Assembly: GCF_002005165.1 (NCBI RefSeq)
Contig: NZ_CP019699.1
Span: forward strand, 2,170,001 to 2,234,000
Source: Novibacillus thermophilus
GTDB taxonomy: Bacteria > Bacillota > Bacilli > Thermoactinomycetales > Novibacillaceae
Reading direction: 5' to 3'
Length of the DNA: 64,000 nt
Below, in pieces: positions 21,834 to 31,119 of this stretch. Position numbers and translations under genes: made by a program. The notes beneath the pieces were generated by a model. The model was not told where the DNA came from. It worked only from the letters and a program-made list of their open reading frames with translations, and did not search any database. Numbering within the stretch: position 1 is the stretch's first letter; each line of letters opens with the position of its first letter.

Positions 21834-22793
21834 TTGGGACCAATCCAAACTAACGATAACACGGAAACAGCGAAAAAACTATTGCAGGTGAATATGGCGG
21901 CGAGGCCAGGGGAATCGTTGTTAGTCGTCACAGATACGATAAAAGAAGCGATCGGGCGGTCATTTATACTGGCGGGTAGAGAACTCGGGTTGGAAAGTGT
22001 TCACGTCAACATGTCGCCGCGCCAAAAGTCTGGAGAGGAGCCGCCGCTCATCGTGAGTGAAGCCATGCGAGCAGCTGACATCATCATGTGTGTAACGGAA
22101 CATTCTTTAACACATACGAATGCCCGAAAACAAGCGGTTGCTGAAGGGGCGCGGTTGGCCACGATGCCGGGTCTGACCCTCGATATGCTGCATGAAGGTG
22201 CGATTACGGCAGATTATGATGAAGTACAATCGTTCACACAGTATGTCTCCACCTACCTGGACAAAGGGAAAGAAGTTGTCATTGAAAAAGAGGGCACTCG
22301 TCTCACATTTTCCATAGAAGGTCGTGATGCGATCAGCAGTACGGGCGTATTCAGGGAAAAATCGCAGTCCGGCAACCTGCCTTCTGGAGAAAGTTACATC
22401 GCACCGGTGGAAGGAACGGCGGAAGGGACGATCGTGATCGATCAATCGATCGCTGGGCTTGGCGTGGTGACAGACCCTGTCACTTTGACTATATCCGGGG
22501 GACGCTTGGTAAAAGCGAGTGGCGATAAGGGAGCCGAACTGTTGCAGTTGCTCGGGACTGGAGACGGGAGACTGCTGTGCGAGTTCGGCATTGGCACGAA
22601 TAAAAGCGCACGTGTGACGGGCAACGTACTCGAGGACGAGAAAGTGTACAGTACCGTACACGTCGCATTCGGCAGCAACCGCACGTTCGGTGGAACGATC
22701 GATGCCGGTGTGCACATCGACTGCGTCGTCAGCGAACCGAATGTGTGGATCGACGGGATGTTCGTGATGGACGGCGGAAGATGGATGGGTTAA
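21834..22793 (+). CDS. M29-like / leucyl aminopeptidase family protein
   Basis: Protein of 319 residues similar to the aminopeptidase T/S-like (M29-related) group often labelled leucyl aminopeptidase. Features are the N-terminal VNMAARPGESLLVVTD, a central EGTAEGTIVIDQSIAG and the C-terminal CEFGIGTNKSARVTGNVLEDEK followed by VHVAFGSNRTFGGTIDAG and VHIDCVVSEP; the Glu and His residues there match metal ligands of M29 enzymes. It lacks the long N-terminal part of classical M29 enzymes. The start is TTG 21834 with AAGGAAG upstream. As last gene of the cluster it would complete breakdown of imported peptides. Confidence 0.82.
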   Translation: MGPIQTNDNTETAKKLLQVNMAARPGESLLVVTDTIKEAIGRSFILAGRELGLESVHVNMSPRQKSGEEPPLIVSEAMRAADIIMCVTEHSLTHTNARKQAVAEGARLATMPGLTLDMLHEGAITADYDEVQSFTQYVSTYLDKGKEVVIEKEGTRLTFSIEGRDAISSTGVFREKSQSGNLPSGESYIAPVEGTAEGTIVIDQSIAGLGVVTDPVTLTISGGRLVKASGDKGAELLQLLGTGDGRLLCEFGIGTNKSARVTGNVLEDEKVYSTVHVAFGSNRTFGGTIDAGVHIDCVVSEPNVWIDGMFVMDGGRWMG

Positions 22794-22809
22794 TTTTTTG
22801 AAAAATCTA

Positions 22810-22838
22810 TTGCGAAGATGATTTTGGGCAGCTATACT
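22810..22838 (+). promoter_or_regulatory. promoter of the LacI-controlled ABC transporter locus
   Basis: TTGCGA at 22810-22815 and TATACT at 22833-22838 with a 17-base spacer. It lies just upstream of the cre-like palindrome and the two ACCGGT operators. Confidence 0.6.
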
Positions 22839-22849
22839 AAAAGAGGAAA

Positions 22850-22864
22850 GGGAAGCGCTTTCCC
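22850..22864. promoter_or_regulatory. cre-like palindrome, possible CcpA site
   Basis: GGGAAGCGCTTTCCC, inside a longer imperfect palindrome (about 22843-22868), lies about 12 bases after the -10 box. It resembles the catabolite-response element in its AAGCGCTT centre. Binding there would block early transcription. The same centre is found in the operators of the second LacI protein at 35447. Confidence 0.5.
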
Positions 22865-22875
22865 CTCTGTAAGAA

Positions 22876-22945
22876 TTAAACCGGTTTAATATAAAAAGTA
22901 AAGCTTTGTGTGTAATATTTAAACCTAATTTTTAAACCGGTTTAA
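22876..22945. promoter_or_regulatory. pair of LacI-type operators TTAAACCGGTTTAA
   Basis: The same 14-base palindrome TTAAACCGGTTTAA occurs at 22876-22889 and 22932-22945, 56 bases apart centre to centre, downstream of the promoter at 22810-22838. The geometry (even palindrome with central CG) fits LacI-family binding, and the LacI gene at 27431 in the same operon is the natural candidate. Two sites suggest DNA looping or cooperative binding. Confidence 0.75.
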
Positions 22946-22969
22946 TATTAAAAATAAGGAGGACGAAGA

Positions 22970-24304
22970 GTGAAACGATTTGCCGTGTTGTTTTTATCCA
23001 TTTTTGTGATTTTAAGCGCTTGTGCTCAGGGAGGTGAAGAGACGAACTCTGCGACATCTGAAGGACATTCCGAGCCTGTACAGGAACCAGATCGTGATTT
23101 AGTCGCAGAAGGTTTGCCTGCATTCAATGAAGAAGTTGCTTCCTTACCTGAAACGACGTTGGATGTTTGGCTTGCGGCGGATTACGCTGAAGAAGCCCCC
23201 ATACAAGATGCCATAGCAGAATTTTCTGAAGTCTATCCTCATATCAAAGTTAACACGAGAGGAATTGAGTGGGGGGAAATGATCAACCAGATTAGACTCG
23301 CAGTCACTGGGGGATCGCCGCCGGATATGGCACATCAACACGCTTTTGCGATGGGGGCTCAAGGGTTGGCGGAACCTGTTGACGATCTATGGGAGAAGTG
23401 GGGAGAAGAAGAAACGTTTGTCCCGGGCGCCATTGAAGATGTCGTTTGGAAAGGGAAAAAATACGGTGTTCCCCTTGACATCAATACGACATTTTACTTG
23501 TACAACAAAAAGTTGTTTGAAGAAAACGGAATAGGAGAGCCGCCTAACACGATGGATGAACTTTTGGAAGTTTCAAGGAAATTAACGGCAGATGACGGTT
23601 CGCGATACGGTTTTGTGAACAGTGCCAGCGCCTGGAATTTATACGGACACGTCGTTGCTGAAGGAGGAGAACTGTTAATAGAAGAAGGTGATACCCCACA
23701 AGTGAATTTAGACGGACCTATTGTGAAAGAAGTTGTGAAGAAGTATACAGAACTTTCAACGGTACATGAGGTCGCCCCCATTCCACCTGCTCAACAGCGC
23801 CAAACAGATCATCCTGTCGCCATGTTCGGAACAGGACGAGCTGCTTCGTTCGTTTCGGGACCTTTTGATCTTTCCCGTATTGAAAACGAGTTCCCTGACG
23901 TTTATGAAGATGTGGGAACAGCTGTCATACCGGGACCGGAGAAAGGTTCTACGATGGGAGGAGGCAGTTTGTTTGTACCGAAGGGCTCTGAGAACAAAGT
24001 TGCGGCTTTTGAATTGATGAAATGGTTTATTTCCGACAAGTACGCCATTCGACTGGCTGAAGAAATGGGACGTCATCCCGTTAAGACACATTTGTACGAA
24101 AATGAACTCTACCAGGACCCTTTGCTTCAACCGTTTATTGAAACGCTACAATACGCCAAACCTTATAAGTTGGAAGCATATCCCGAGGCGAACGACGCAT
24201 GGAGTCAAGCAATACGAGATATTTTTAATGGAGCTGACGTTGAAAACACACTAGATCAAGCACAAAAAACCGCCGAGCAAGCGATTGACAAATCTTCCCA
24301 CTAA
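22970..24304 (+). CDS. sugar ABC transporter substrate-binding lipoprotein (SBP family 1)
   Basis: Lipid-anchored receptor for an imported sugar or oligosaccharide. The signal ends in lipobox ILSAC, giving C18 as the modified residue. Family-1 features include TLDVWLAADYAEEAPIQDAI, an MINQIRLAVTGGSPPD stretch before a substrate-contact region, VPLDINTTFYLYNKKLF, and a late GGGSLFVPKGSENK. The GTG 22970 start follows AAGGAGG. It is the first gene behind the two ACCGGT operators, and a strong hairpin separates it from the permeases, as is usual where the binding protein must be in excess. The ligand is unknown. Confidence 0.92.
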   Translation: MKRFAVLFLSIFVILSACAQGGEETNSATSEGHSEPVQEPDRDLVAEGLPAFNEEVASLPETTLDVWLAADYAEEAPIQDAIAEFSEVYPHIKVNTRGIEWGEMINQIRLAVTGGSPPDMAHQHAFAMGAQGLAEPVDDLWEKWGEEETFVPGAIEDVVWKGKKYGVPLDINTTFYLYNKKLFEENGIGEPPNTMDELLEVSRKLTADDGSRYGFVNSASAWNLYGHVVAEGGELLIEEGDTPQVNLDGPIVKEVVKKYTELSTVHEVAPIPPAQQRQTDHPVAMFGTGRAASFVSGPFDLSRIENEFPDVYEDVGTAVIPGPEKGSTMGGGSLFVPKGSENKVAAFELMKWFISDKYAIRLAEEMGRHPVKTHLYENELYQDPLLQPFIETLQYAKPYKLEAYPEANDAWSQAIRDIFNGADVENTLDQAQKTAEQAIDKSSH

Positions 24305-24312
24305 AACAGAAT

Positions 24313-24343
24313 AAGGGGTATACTTTGGCGAAGTGTACCCCTT
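24313..24343 (+). terminator. intercistronic hairpin between binding protein and permease genes
   Basis: AAGGGGTATACTT (24313-24325) pairs with AAGTGTACCCCTT (24331-24343), thirteen pairs with one G-U, around the loop TGGCG. No long T run follows, so partial termination or 3'-end stabilisation of the binding-protein mRNA is more likely than a full stop. Confidence 0.6.
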
Positions 24344-24367
24344 TGTACTTCGTTTTGGGGTGAAAGT

Positions 24368-25288
24368 ATGTTAAAAACGGCAAATGCAACATTGTCACAC
24401 AATCGAAAGACTTTAAAATCAGACCAGAAGTGGAAAGACTATTTGACATCCTATTTGTTCCTCGTTCCTGCACTGAGCTTTTTATTCGTTTTTTCGATTG
24501 TACCTATCGTGTATTTGATTTGGCTTAGTTTACATCAGTACCAACTGCCCAATCCGCCGATTTTTTTAGGGTTGGACAATTTCCGGCAACTGATGGCCGA
24601 CCACACATTTTTAAAAAGCGTTGTCAACACATCTGTTTATACCGTGGGTTCTATGACGGTTGGGCTCAGTGCCGCGTTGTTCATGGCCGTGTTGCTCTCT
24701 CTCAAGCTAAAAGGGTTCCGTTTTTTTAAAGTTTTGTACTTCCTTCCTACCGTGACGTCTGAAGTGATTACGGCGATGATTTTCCTCTGGATTTTAGACA
24801 ACAATTTAGGCATCCTCAACTACGTTTTGCCCATCCTTGGTTTCGAAAATCCTCCGAACTGGCTGCAGGACCCTATATGGGCCATGATTGTTTTAATTCT
24901 GGTCGGAGCATGGCGCGGCGCTTCCTACAATACCCCGATTTTTCTGGCTGGTCTGGAAGGAATACCGAAAGATTATTACGAAGCGGCCGAATTAGATGGG
25001 GCTAGCGGGTGGCAGAAATTTTGGCACATCAGTATTCCTGGCATTGTTCCCATTCTGGTTTATTGCATGGTCATGTCGGTCATCGGATCTTTTCAAGTGA
25101 TCGCGATCGTCGATGTCTTGACGAATGGGGGCCCGATGGACCGCACTTTAGTGGCAATTAAACACATTTGGCAACAGGCATTCGAGTTCAACCACGTCGG
25201 ATACGGGGCTACGTTATCTCTCGTGCTTTTTCCCATTCTGTTCCTAGCGACCTGGCTCCAACTGAAGTTGTCATCACGGGGGGCTTAA
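24368..25288 (+). CDS. sugar ABC transporter permease (MalF/UgpA type)
   Basis: First membrane subunit of the sugar importer, 306 residues with about six membrane helices. The N-terminal YLTSYLFLVPALSFLFVF helix and the EAA loop DYYEAAELDGASGWQKFWHI are typical of carbohydrate permeases of the MalF/UgpA group. No ATPase gene is encoded in this locus; such transporters often share a general MsmX-type ATPase encoded elsewhere. It overlaps neither neighbour and is followed by one base and the second permease. Confidence 0.93.
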   Translation: MLKTANATLSHNRKTLKSDQKWKDYLTSYLFLVPALSFLFVFSIVPIVYLIWLSLHQYQLPNPPIFLGLDNFRQLMADHTFLKSVVNTSVYTVGSMTVGLSAALFMAVLLSLKLKGFRFFKVLYFLPTVTSEVITAMIFLWILDNNLGILNYVLPILGFENPPNWLQDPIWAMIVLILVGAWRGASYNTPIFLAGLEGIPKDYYEAAELDGASGWQKFWHISIPGIVPILVYCMVMSVIGSFQVIAIVDVLTNGGPMDRTLVAIKHIWQQAFEFNHVGYGATLSLVLFPILFLATWLQLKLSSRGA

Positions 25289-25289
25289 A

Positions 25290-26135
25290 ATGACGAAAAC
25301 AGTGAATAAGGTGCTTATATACGCACTGATGACAGTCATCTTAACGGTGTTTGTCGGACCGTATATCTGGATGTTTGCAACGTCTGTCAAAAGCCAGGCC
25401 GATGTGTACGCCTGGCCGCCAAACATTATACCGACTGACATTCACTGGGAGAACTTTGTACGCATTTGGCAAGAGACGAATCTCCCTCGAGCGTTTTTGA
25501 ATTCTGTTTTCGTATCGACGGCGGCGACGGCGATCAACGTGATTTTCTCATCGCTGGCAGCGTTTGCGTTTGCTCGCCTGGACTTTCCCGGCAAAAACAA
25601 ACTGTTCATGGTTGTGCTCGCTACCATGATGGTGCCTGCGAGCTTGATGGTGATACCGTTGTTTTCCATGATGAGAAACGTGCCGTTTGCCGGGCCTGAC
25701 GGATGGTTGAACAGTTATTTCGGTTTGATTTTGCCAGTGTCCGTAACAGGTTTTGCGATCTTTTTAATGAGGCAGTATTATCTCTCCATCCCGAAAGAAT
25801 TGGACGATCAAGCGGCTATTGACGGGTGTAACAAATTCCAAATATACTGGAAAATTATTCTCCCTTTAAGCAAACCGGTGATCGGATTAGTCGTGGTGTT
25901 TAGTTTTTTGAGCCACTGGAACGAATACTTATGGCCGTTAACGGTAGCCCGATCGGATGAAATGTACACGATCCAAATTGCGCTCGCCTCGTTTCAAACC
26001 CAATACAATGTTGAATGGCCGCTTTTGATGGCGGGTGCCACCACCGCTGCTTTACCGATGATTCTCTTGTATTTCATGTTGCAACCTCTATTTGAAGAAA
26101 GTTTGAGTGGGCTGGGGAGAGGGGTGAAAGAGTGA
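25290..26135 (+). CDS. sugar ABC transporter permease (MalG/UgpE type)
   Basis: Second membrane subunit, 281 residues, about six helices. PYIWMFATSVKSQADVYAWP near the N-terminus and the EAA loop PKELDDQAAIDGCNKFQIYW are standard for MalG-type proteins. Its stop overlaps the GTG start of the CehA/McbA-like gene (GTGA), implying coupled translation of importer and hydrolase. The substrate is not visible from the sequence. Confidence 0.93.
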   Translation: MTKTVNKVLIYALMTVILTVFVGPYIWMFATSVKSQADVYAWPPNIIPTDIHWENFVRIWQETNLPRAFLNSVFVSTAATAINVIFSSLAAFAFARLDFPGKNKLFMVVLATMMVPASLMVIPLFSMMRNVPFAGPDGWLNSYFGLILPVSVTGFAIFLMRQYYLSIPKELDDQAAIDGCNKFQIYWKIILPLSKPVIGLVVVFSFLSHWNEYLWPLTVARSDEMYTIQIALASFQTQYNVEWPLLMAGATTAALPMILLYFMLQPLFEESLSGLGRGVKE

Positions 26136-27421
26136 CAGACTCGCTCGTAGAAGTGACGTTATCGAAGAATTTGTCTTTACAGCATCAGGGGATGTATCTT
26201 TCGCTGCCGTTTGATGTGCCGGAACATGCAGAGGAAGTGTCTGTTCAACTCAACGTCGTTGGCAGCGGAGAAAACGTGGTAGACCTGGGTCTTGAGGACC
26301 CCTACGGTGTCAGAGGTTGGAGCGGCGGGGCGCGGACATCAGTTTTTGTAAGGGAAGACCGGGCGACTCCAGGGTACACTGTCGGTCCGCTTGCACCGGG
26401 CAAATGGAGTGTCATTCTGAATGCCTATCGCATTTGTTCTGACGGATGTACAGTAAACGTTTATATCAGAATCCAAAGAGAGGCCAACCGCTGGTATAAA
26501 GGAGATTTGCACCTTCATTCCCACCATAGCGACGGCGTTTATTCCATATCAGAAGTCGCTGCACACGTAAAAGAGGCGGGACTGGAGTTTATGGCTTTAA
26601 CCGACCACAATACATTCAGCCAGAACGATTCGTATCCAACGGTTGAAGACCTTGTCATCATACCGGCAGTTGAGCTTACGACGAATCGGGGACACAGTAA
26701 TTTCTACGGAGTCAAAAAGCCGTTTTCTGACTTTCGCTGTCAAACTGTGGAAGATGTGCAGCGTGTCATGAGAGAAGGAGAAGCAAACGGAGCTCTCATT
26801 TCGGTTAACCATCCCCATTGTGATAATTGTGGGTGGGATTGGGGTTTGGAACATTTTGCATTCCAGTTTGTTGAGATCTGGAACGGTGTGTGGAGTGAAG
26901 CGAACCGAAGAACACTCAACTGGTGGCAGGAACAACTGTGCCGAGGCAAGCGGATCATCGCCATCGGCGGAAGCGACAAACACGGTCCACACGAATCGAT
27001 CCGATACGGTGTTCCGACAAATTGGGTCTTGGCAAAGTCGCACAGTCCCCGTGGAATACTAGAAGGTATGCGTGAAGGGAAAGTGTGTGTGAGTGCCCAT
27101 CCAGGAGAATTGTTTGTTGATATAAACATTGATCAGACGCGGATGGGCGGTACACACTATGCGGACCAGCAGGATGAGACGCTCGATTTATGTTGTACGG
27201 TCTCTCAATTTGCGGAAGGGCTGTTGAAGATTATATCGTCAGAAGGAATATGGAAGGAAGTTGTGCTCGAGGCAAGACATTCGGAACTTCATTTCGAAGT
27301 AGATGCAAGAAAGTCCTTTTATCGTGTTGAAATTTGGGACAAAGATCAAAAACGGCCGTCACCTCTCGCAATCAGCAATCCGATATTTATTAAGACAAGG
27401 CAGTCAAGCTTATTTGAATAG
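26132..27421 (+). CDS. CehA/McbA family metallohydrolase (PHP domain)
   Basis: Protein of 429 residues with an N-terminal beta-rich part and a PHP-type metal-dependent hydrolase domain from about residue 125. Visible metal-site motifs are KGDLHLHSHHSDG, the MALTDHN element, NHPHCDNCGW and GGSDKHG. CehA/McbA proteins include carbamate hydrolases, but most members act on unknown phospho- or carboxyl-esters. There is no signal peptide, so it is cytoplasmic. Because its gene overlaps the sugar permease gene and precedes the LacI and GH38-like genes, it probably removes a substituent from the imported sugar. That substrate is inferred, not shown. Confidence 0.85.
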   Translation: MTDSLVEVTLSKNLSLQHQGMYLSLPFDVPEHAEEVSVQLNVVGSGENVVDLGLEDPYGVRGWSGGARTSVFVREDRATPGYTVGPLAPGKWSVILNAYRICSDGCTVNVYIRIQREANRWYKGDLHLHSHHSDGVYSISEVAAHVKEAGLEFMALTDHNTFSQNDSYPTVEDLVIIPAVELTTNRGHSNFYGVKKPFSDFRCQTVEDVQRVMREGEANGALISVNHPHCDNCGWDWGLEHFAFQFVEIWNGVWSEANRRTLNWWQEQLCRGKRIIAIGGSDKHGPHESIRYGVPTNWVLAKSHSPRGILEGMREGKVCVSAHPGELFVDINIDQTRMGGTHYADQQDETLDLCCTVSQFAEGLLKIISSEGIWKEVVLEARHSELHFEVDARKSFYRVEIWDKDQKRPSPLAISNPIFIKTRQSSLFE

Positions 27422-27430
27422 GGTGAAGTT

Positions 27431-28450
27431 ATGGCGAAAATTGATGATGTGGCTAAGTTGGCAAACGTGTCCAAAGGGACTGTGTCCAACGTTTTTGGAA
27501 GAAAGAGGCCGGTCAGTAAAGAAGTGAGAGAGCGCGTATTACAAGCGGCTAAACAGTTAAATTACACTCCTAACCATATTGCGCGCAGTTTAACGACGAA
27601 GCAGACGATGATCATCGGCTTGAAAATCCCGTATTCTAAACACCTGACACTCAGCAGTTTTCAACAGAACTTGATTAGCGGGGTTGTGACGGAGGCGTCG
27701 CTCTACAACTACAGAGTGCTGATCGATACATTAGCACAAGACAGTGTGGAGCTTCCCTATCTGACGACAGACCCAATTGACGGAGTGATTATTTTAGATC
27801 CAAAGCGAGAGGATGAGCGCATTGCACTTTTACACGAGCTAAATACACCTTTTGTTGTGATCGGAAAACCGCAAAACTCTAATGTAGAGAATGTCTCGTT
27901 TGTCAACAACAACAACGAAGAAATAGCTTTTGAAGTGTGTGACTTTCTCATTCAGCAAGGGCACGAAAAAATATTATTCCTCAACGCACCCGAGTGCGTG
28001 ACAGTGTCACATGACCGAAAAAGGGGTTTTTTGCGGGCGTTTCACAAAAATCGTCTGCCTTGTTCGGAGCGTGACAATGTCTTTAAGAAAGACATGTTAG
28101 AAGACCCTGGGACTTACGGTTACGAAGCAACATTAACATACTTGGTGGATCAAGAGTACACGGCTGTGATTGCTGACACTGACAAAGTCGCCCTTGGAAT
28201 TTTGCGGGCATTGAAAGAATTGGGAAAGGCGGTTCCCGATGACGTGTCCGTCATCGCTTTTAGCGATGATCCCGTCCTGTCGCAAGGTATTGATCCGCCA
28301 CTGACTGCGGTAGATTTATTTGCATCCAAACTCGGCTCTGAAGCGGTCAAACTGTTGTTTTCCATTATGACGAAACAGGATGAGGTCGAACAGAGTGTCA
28401 TTGTCCGCGCAAAGTTAAATGTGCGAAAATCAAGTGCCGTTCGAAAATAG
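27431..28450 (+). CDS. LacI family transcriptional regulator (locus repressor 1)
   Basis: Repressor of 339 residues. The LacI helix-turn-helix is MAKIDDVAKLANVSKGTVSN at residues 1-20, followed by the hinge YTPNHIARSLTTK and a periplasmic-binding-like effector domain. It lies in the operon it is likely to regulate, between the CehA/McbA-like gene and the GH38-like gene, and the two TTAAACCGGTTTAA palindromes at 22876 and 22932 are its probable operators. The effector is presumably the imported sugar or a derivative. Confidence 0.93.
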   Translation: MAKIDDVAKLANVSKGTVSNVFGRKRPVSKEVRERVLQAAKQLNYTPNHIARSLTTKQTMIIGLKIPYSKHLTLSSFQQNLISGVVTEASLYNYRVLIDTLAQDSVELPYLTTDPIDGVIILDPKREDERIALLHELNTPFVVIGKPQNSNVENVSFVNNNNEEIAFEVCDFLIQQGHEKILFLNAPECVTVSHDRKRGFLRAFHKNRLPCSERDNVFKKDMLEDPGTYGYEATLTYLVDQEYTAVIADTDKVALGILRALKELGKAVPDDVSVIAFSDDPVLSQGIDPPLTAVDLFASKLGSEAVKLLFSIMTKQDEVEQSVIVRAKLNVRKSSAVRK

Positions 28451-28476
28451 AAAAATTGGGAGTTGGAGACCGTCTT

Positions 28477-31119
28477 ATGCAGCAATTGGAAACGATATAC
28501 GTCGTATTTAAAACGCACGTCGACATTGGGTTTACTGGATTAGTCAGAGAAGTTTTACACCATTACGAAACAGAGATGATCGACGATGTAATCAAGGTAT
28601 GTGAAAACACACAAAAGTTTGGGAAAGACCATCAATACGTGTGGACGATGCCTGCGTGGCTGTTGCAGCACACGTTACAAAATATTTCTGAAAATCAGCG
28701 GGAACGGGTTGAACAATTGATAAAACAGGGTCAACTCGTGTGGCATGCACTTCCGTTTACCACACACACAGAATTTTGTGGGGTGGAAGAGTTTATCCGC
28801 GGTCTTCACTTTTCGAAACAGCTGGCAGATCGTTACGGTAAGCGAACTCCGATCTCGGCAAAAATGACGGATGTCCCTGGACATACGTGGATGCTTCCTT
28901 CCATTTTATACAAGGCGGGTGTGCGTTTTTTACACCTCGGATGTAATAGCTGTTCCACGCCTCCCGATGTACCGAGACTTTTTTACTGGGAAGGGCCTGA
29001 CGGAAATCGAATACTGACTTTCTACTCCAAAGGGGGGTATGGGACAGATCTGTTACCTCCTGACGATTGGCCGTATCCGATATGGCTTGCCTTACAGCAG
29101 ACTCATGACAATATAGGCCCCCAATCGGATGACATCGTGGAGAATGTTCTGTCTGAACTTCGACAAAAGGCACCCGGAGTAAAAGTTAAGTTCGGGACGA
29201 TGGACGACTTCGCCCACGACTTCCTGAAGCGAAAAATGACGGACATCCCAATTATTAAGAAAGACCTAGCTGATACGTGGATTCACGGTATCGGAACGTA
29301 TCCCCAGGAAGTGTCGGACATTCGCAGGTTAAGGACTGAATTGTCGTCGCTGGAGGCACTGATGTCAATAGAGCAATTGTGCAACGAGCACGGAAACCGT
29401 CATCGCAAAACCGCTTACACGGCCATCCAGAAAGCTTACGAACACGTGTTGTTGTTTGGGGAGCACACGTGGGGATTGGATATGAAGATTACTTTACTCC
29501 CGATGCGGAATGGAGAACGTGTGTACGAAAAAGACTTATTTTTACAAGATAAACAATCTGACAGCTACAAAAGGGCAGAGGCGTCCTGGGATGAGCAGCG
29601 ATCTTACGTACAGCGTGCAGAAAAAGCTATAAGGGCCCTCCGGCCGTCCACGTCGGCTGACGATCGCTTCATCGGTATTTACAATCCGCTCCCTTGGACG
29701 CGACACGGAGAAGAAGTCGTTCTGGAATGTGGGCAGAACGGTTTTTTGGCGGACCTGGAAAACGGGGAAAGATACCCGCTCGTCAGGGATGGCAAGAGTC
29801 AAAAAGCCTTCGTCAACCGAATTCCGCCCGCGGGGTGGCGAGTTTTCAAGTTTGTCCCTGGGGAGACGGCCATTTGCAGTGAAGCAAAAGAATTGGCTAA
29901 AAAAACGGATACGCAGGTGGTTTTAGAGAACCGTTGGATTACAGTGCGAATTGATCGCCGTAGTGGGGCAATTGTAAGTTTCTACGACAAGGAAAGGGAG
30001 AAGGAGTGGGTGGACGACGGGGCAAGCCTTGAGTTTGGTGACTACCAGTACAGCGTATACGGAAAAGAAGATATTTTGCGGTTCATGAAAGACTACGCTT
30101 ACGACCTCACAGATTGGTATGTTCATGACTTTGGCAAAGCCGGTTATCCCAGAATAAAAAGAAAAGTCTTCGGTGCCAAATTGAAACGCATCGACATTGA
30201 AAACAGGTGGAATCAGTGCCGCGTGATCATTACGAAAGAAGTAGCCCGGGAAAGTTACGAAGCATACGGAAACGCCAAAACGTTACACATGATTCTCTCC
30301 TTAAAAACGGATCAAAAAGGCGTAGACGTTCAATACCGGTTGTGCGATAAGCAAGAGACCCCGTTTTTGGAGGCCGGACACTTCGTGTTTCCGCTGAAGA
30401 CGCGACGCCCCCAGTATTGTCTGCAAAAAATGGGGAGTGTGATAGATCCGGTAACTGACATTCTGGAACAGGCCAATCAGCGACTGCATTGTTGTGATCA
30501 ATGGGTGGATGTACAGGACGGTGAACACGGCATCGGATTCATACCACTAGATACCCCGCTCCTTTCCATAGGGGAAGCAGGAATCCTTCAATATTCGAAG
30601 ACGTATGTCCCGGAACAATCGACACTGTTTTTCAACGCCTTTAACAACCAGTGGGGCACTAATTTTCCGCAATGGATGGGCGGGGACTATACGTTTAAAT
30701 ACCGCATTGTTTTGCACGGCGGTAATTGGAAGAAAGGAAATGTGTGGAAAGCAGCCGCTGAGACGAGACATTCTTTAACTGCTGTGCCCGTCGATCCGAA
30801 ATTGTCAGAGTCCTTTTCACATGGTCTGCTGAATCGGGACGTAGAAGGCATTGCCATTTTGGCATTTAAGCCGTCAGATGACGACGGGAATTACATTTTG
30901 CGATTTCAAGATTTGCTGGGAGAAAAGCGTTTCATTACACTCACGTTTCAAAACGCTTTACGTAAAGCCTCTGAGTGCGATTTATTGGAAAGGGAACAAG
31001 GCGATCTGCAACGCCATCTTCGTAATCTTGATCATTCACTCATTACGGAAATAAAGCCTTACGAAATCAAAACATTGAAGCTGAAATTTAGACGTTCAAA
31101 AGGGGAGGAGGAAAGTTGA
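28477..31119 (+). CDS. GH38-like glycosidase (DUF5054 type)
   Basis: Large cytoplasmic protein of about 880 residues with GH38-like catalytic features. KTHVDIGFTG near the N-terminus matches the zinc-binding H-x-D-x-G motif, MTDVPGHTWMLPSILYKAG carries an aspartate where the GH38 nucleophile lies, and GEHTWGLDM supplies a further zinc-ligand histidine. The C-terminal half is beta-rich. Database families place such proteins under DUF5054, near alpha-mannosidases, but activity is not established. ATG 28477 follows GGAGTTGGAG at a good distance; an upstream TTG at 28456 would add seven residues. The gene is 26 bases from the LacI gene and ends in an overlap with the aldo/keto reductase, so it is in the same operon. 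Confidence 0.8.
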   Translation: MQQLETIYVVFKTHVDIGFTGLVREVLHHYETEMIDDVIKVCENTQKFGKDHQYVWTMPAWLLQHTLQNISENQRERVEQLIKQGQLVWHALPFTTHTEFCGVEEFIRGLHFSKQLADRYGKRTPISAKMTDVPGHTWMLPSILYKAGVRFLHLGCNSCSTPPDVPRLFYWEGPDGNRILTFYSKGGYGTDLLPPDDWPYPIWLALQQTHDNIGPQSDDIVENVLSELRQKAPGVKVKFGTMDDFAHDFLKRKMTDIPIIKKDLADTWIHGIGTYPQEVSDIRRLRTELSSLEALMSIEQLCNEHGNRHRKTAYTAIQKAYEHVLLFGEHTWGLDMKITLLPMRNGERVYEKDLFLQDKQSDSYKRAEASWDEQRSYVQRAEKAIRALRPSTSADDRFIGIYNPLPWTRHGEEVVLECGQNGFLADLENGERYPLVRDGKSQKAFVNRIPPAGWRVFKFVPGETAICSEAKELAKKTDTQVVLENRWITVRIDRRSGAIVSFYDKEREKEWVDDGASLEFGDYQYSVYGKEDILRFMKDYAYDLTDWYVHDFGKAGYPRIKRKVFGAKLKRIDIENRWNQCRVIITKEVARESYEAYGNAKTLHMILSLKTDQKGVDVQYRLCDKQETPFLEAGHFVFPLKTRRPQYCLQKMGSVIDPVTDILEQANQRLHCCDQWVDVQDGEHGIGFIPLDTPLLSIGEAGILQYSKTYVPEQSTLFFNAFNNQWGTNFPQWMGGDYTFKYRIVLHGGNWKKGNVWKAAAETRHSLTAVPVDPKLSESFSHGLLNRDVEGIAILAFKPSDDDGNYILRFQDLLGEKRFITLTFQNALRKASECDLLEREQGDLQRHLRNLDHSLITEIKPYEIKTLKLKFRRSKGEEES

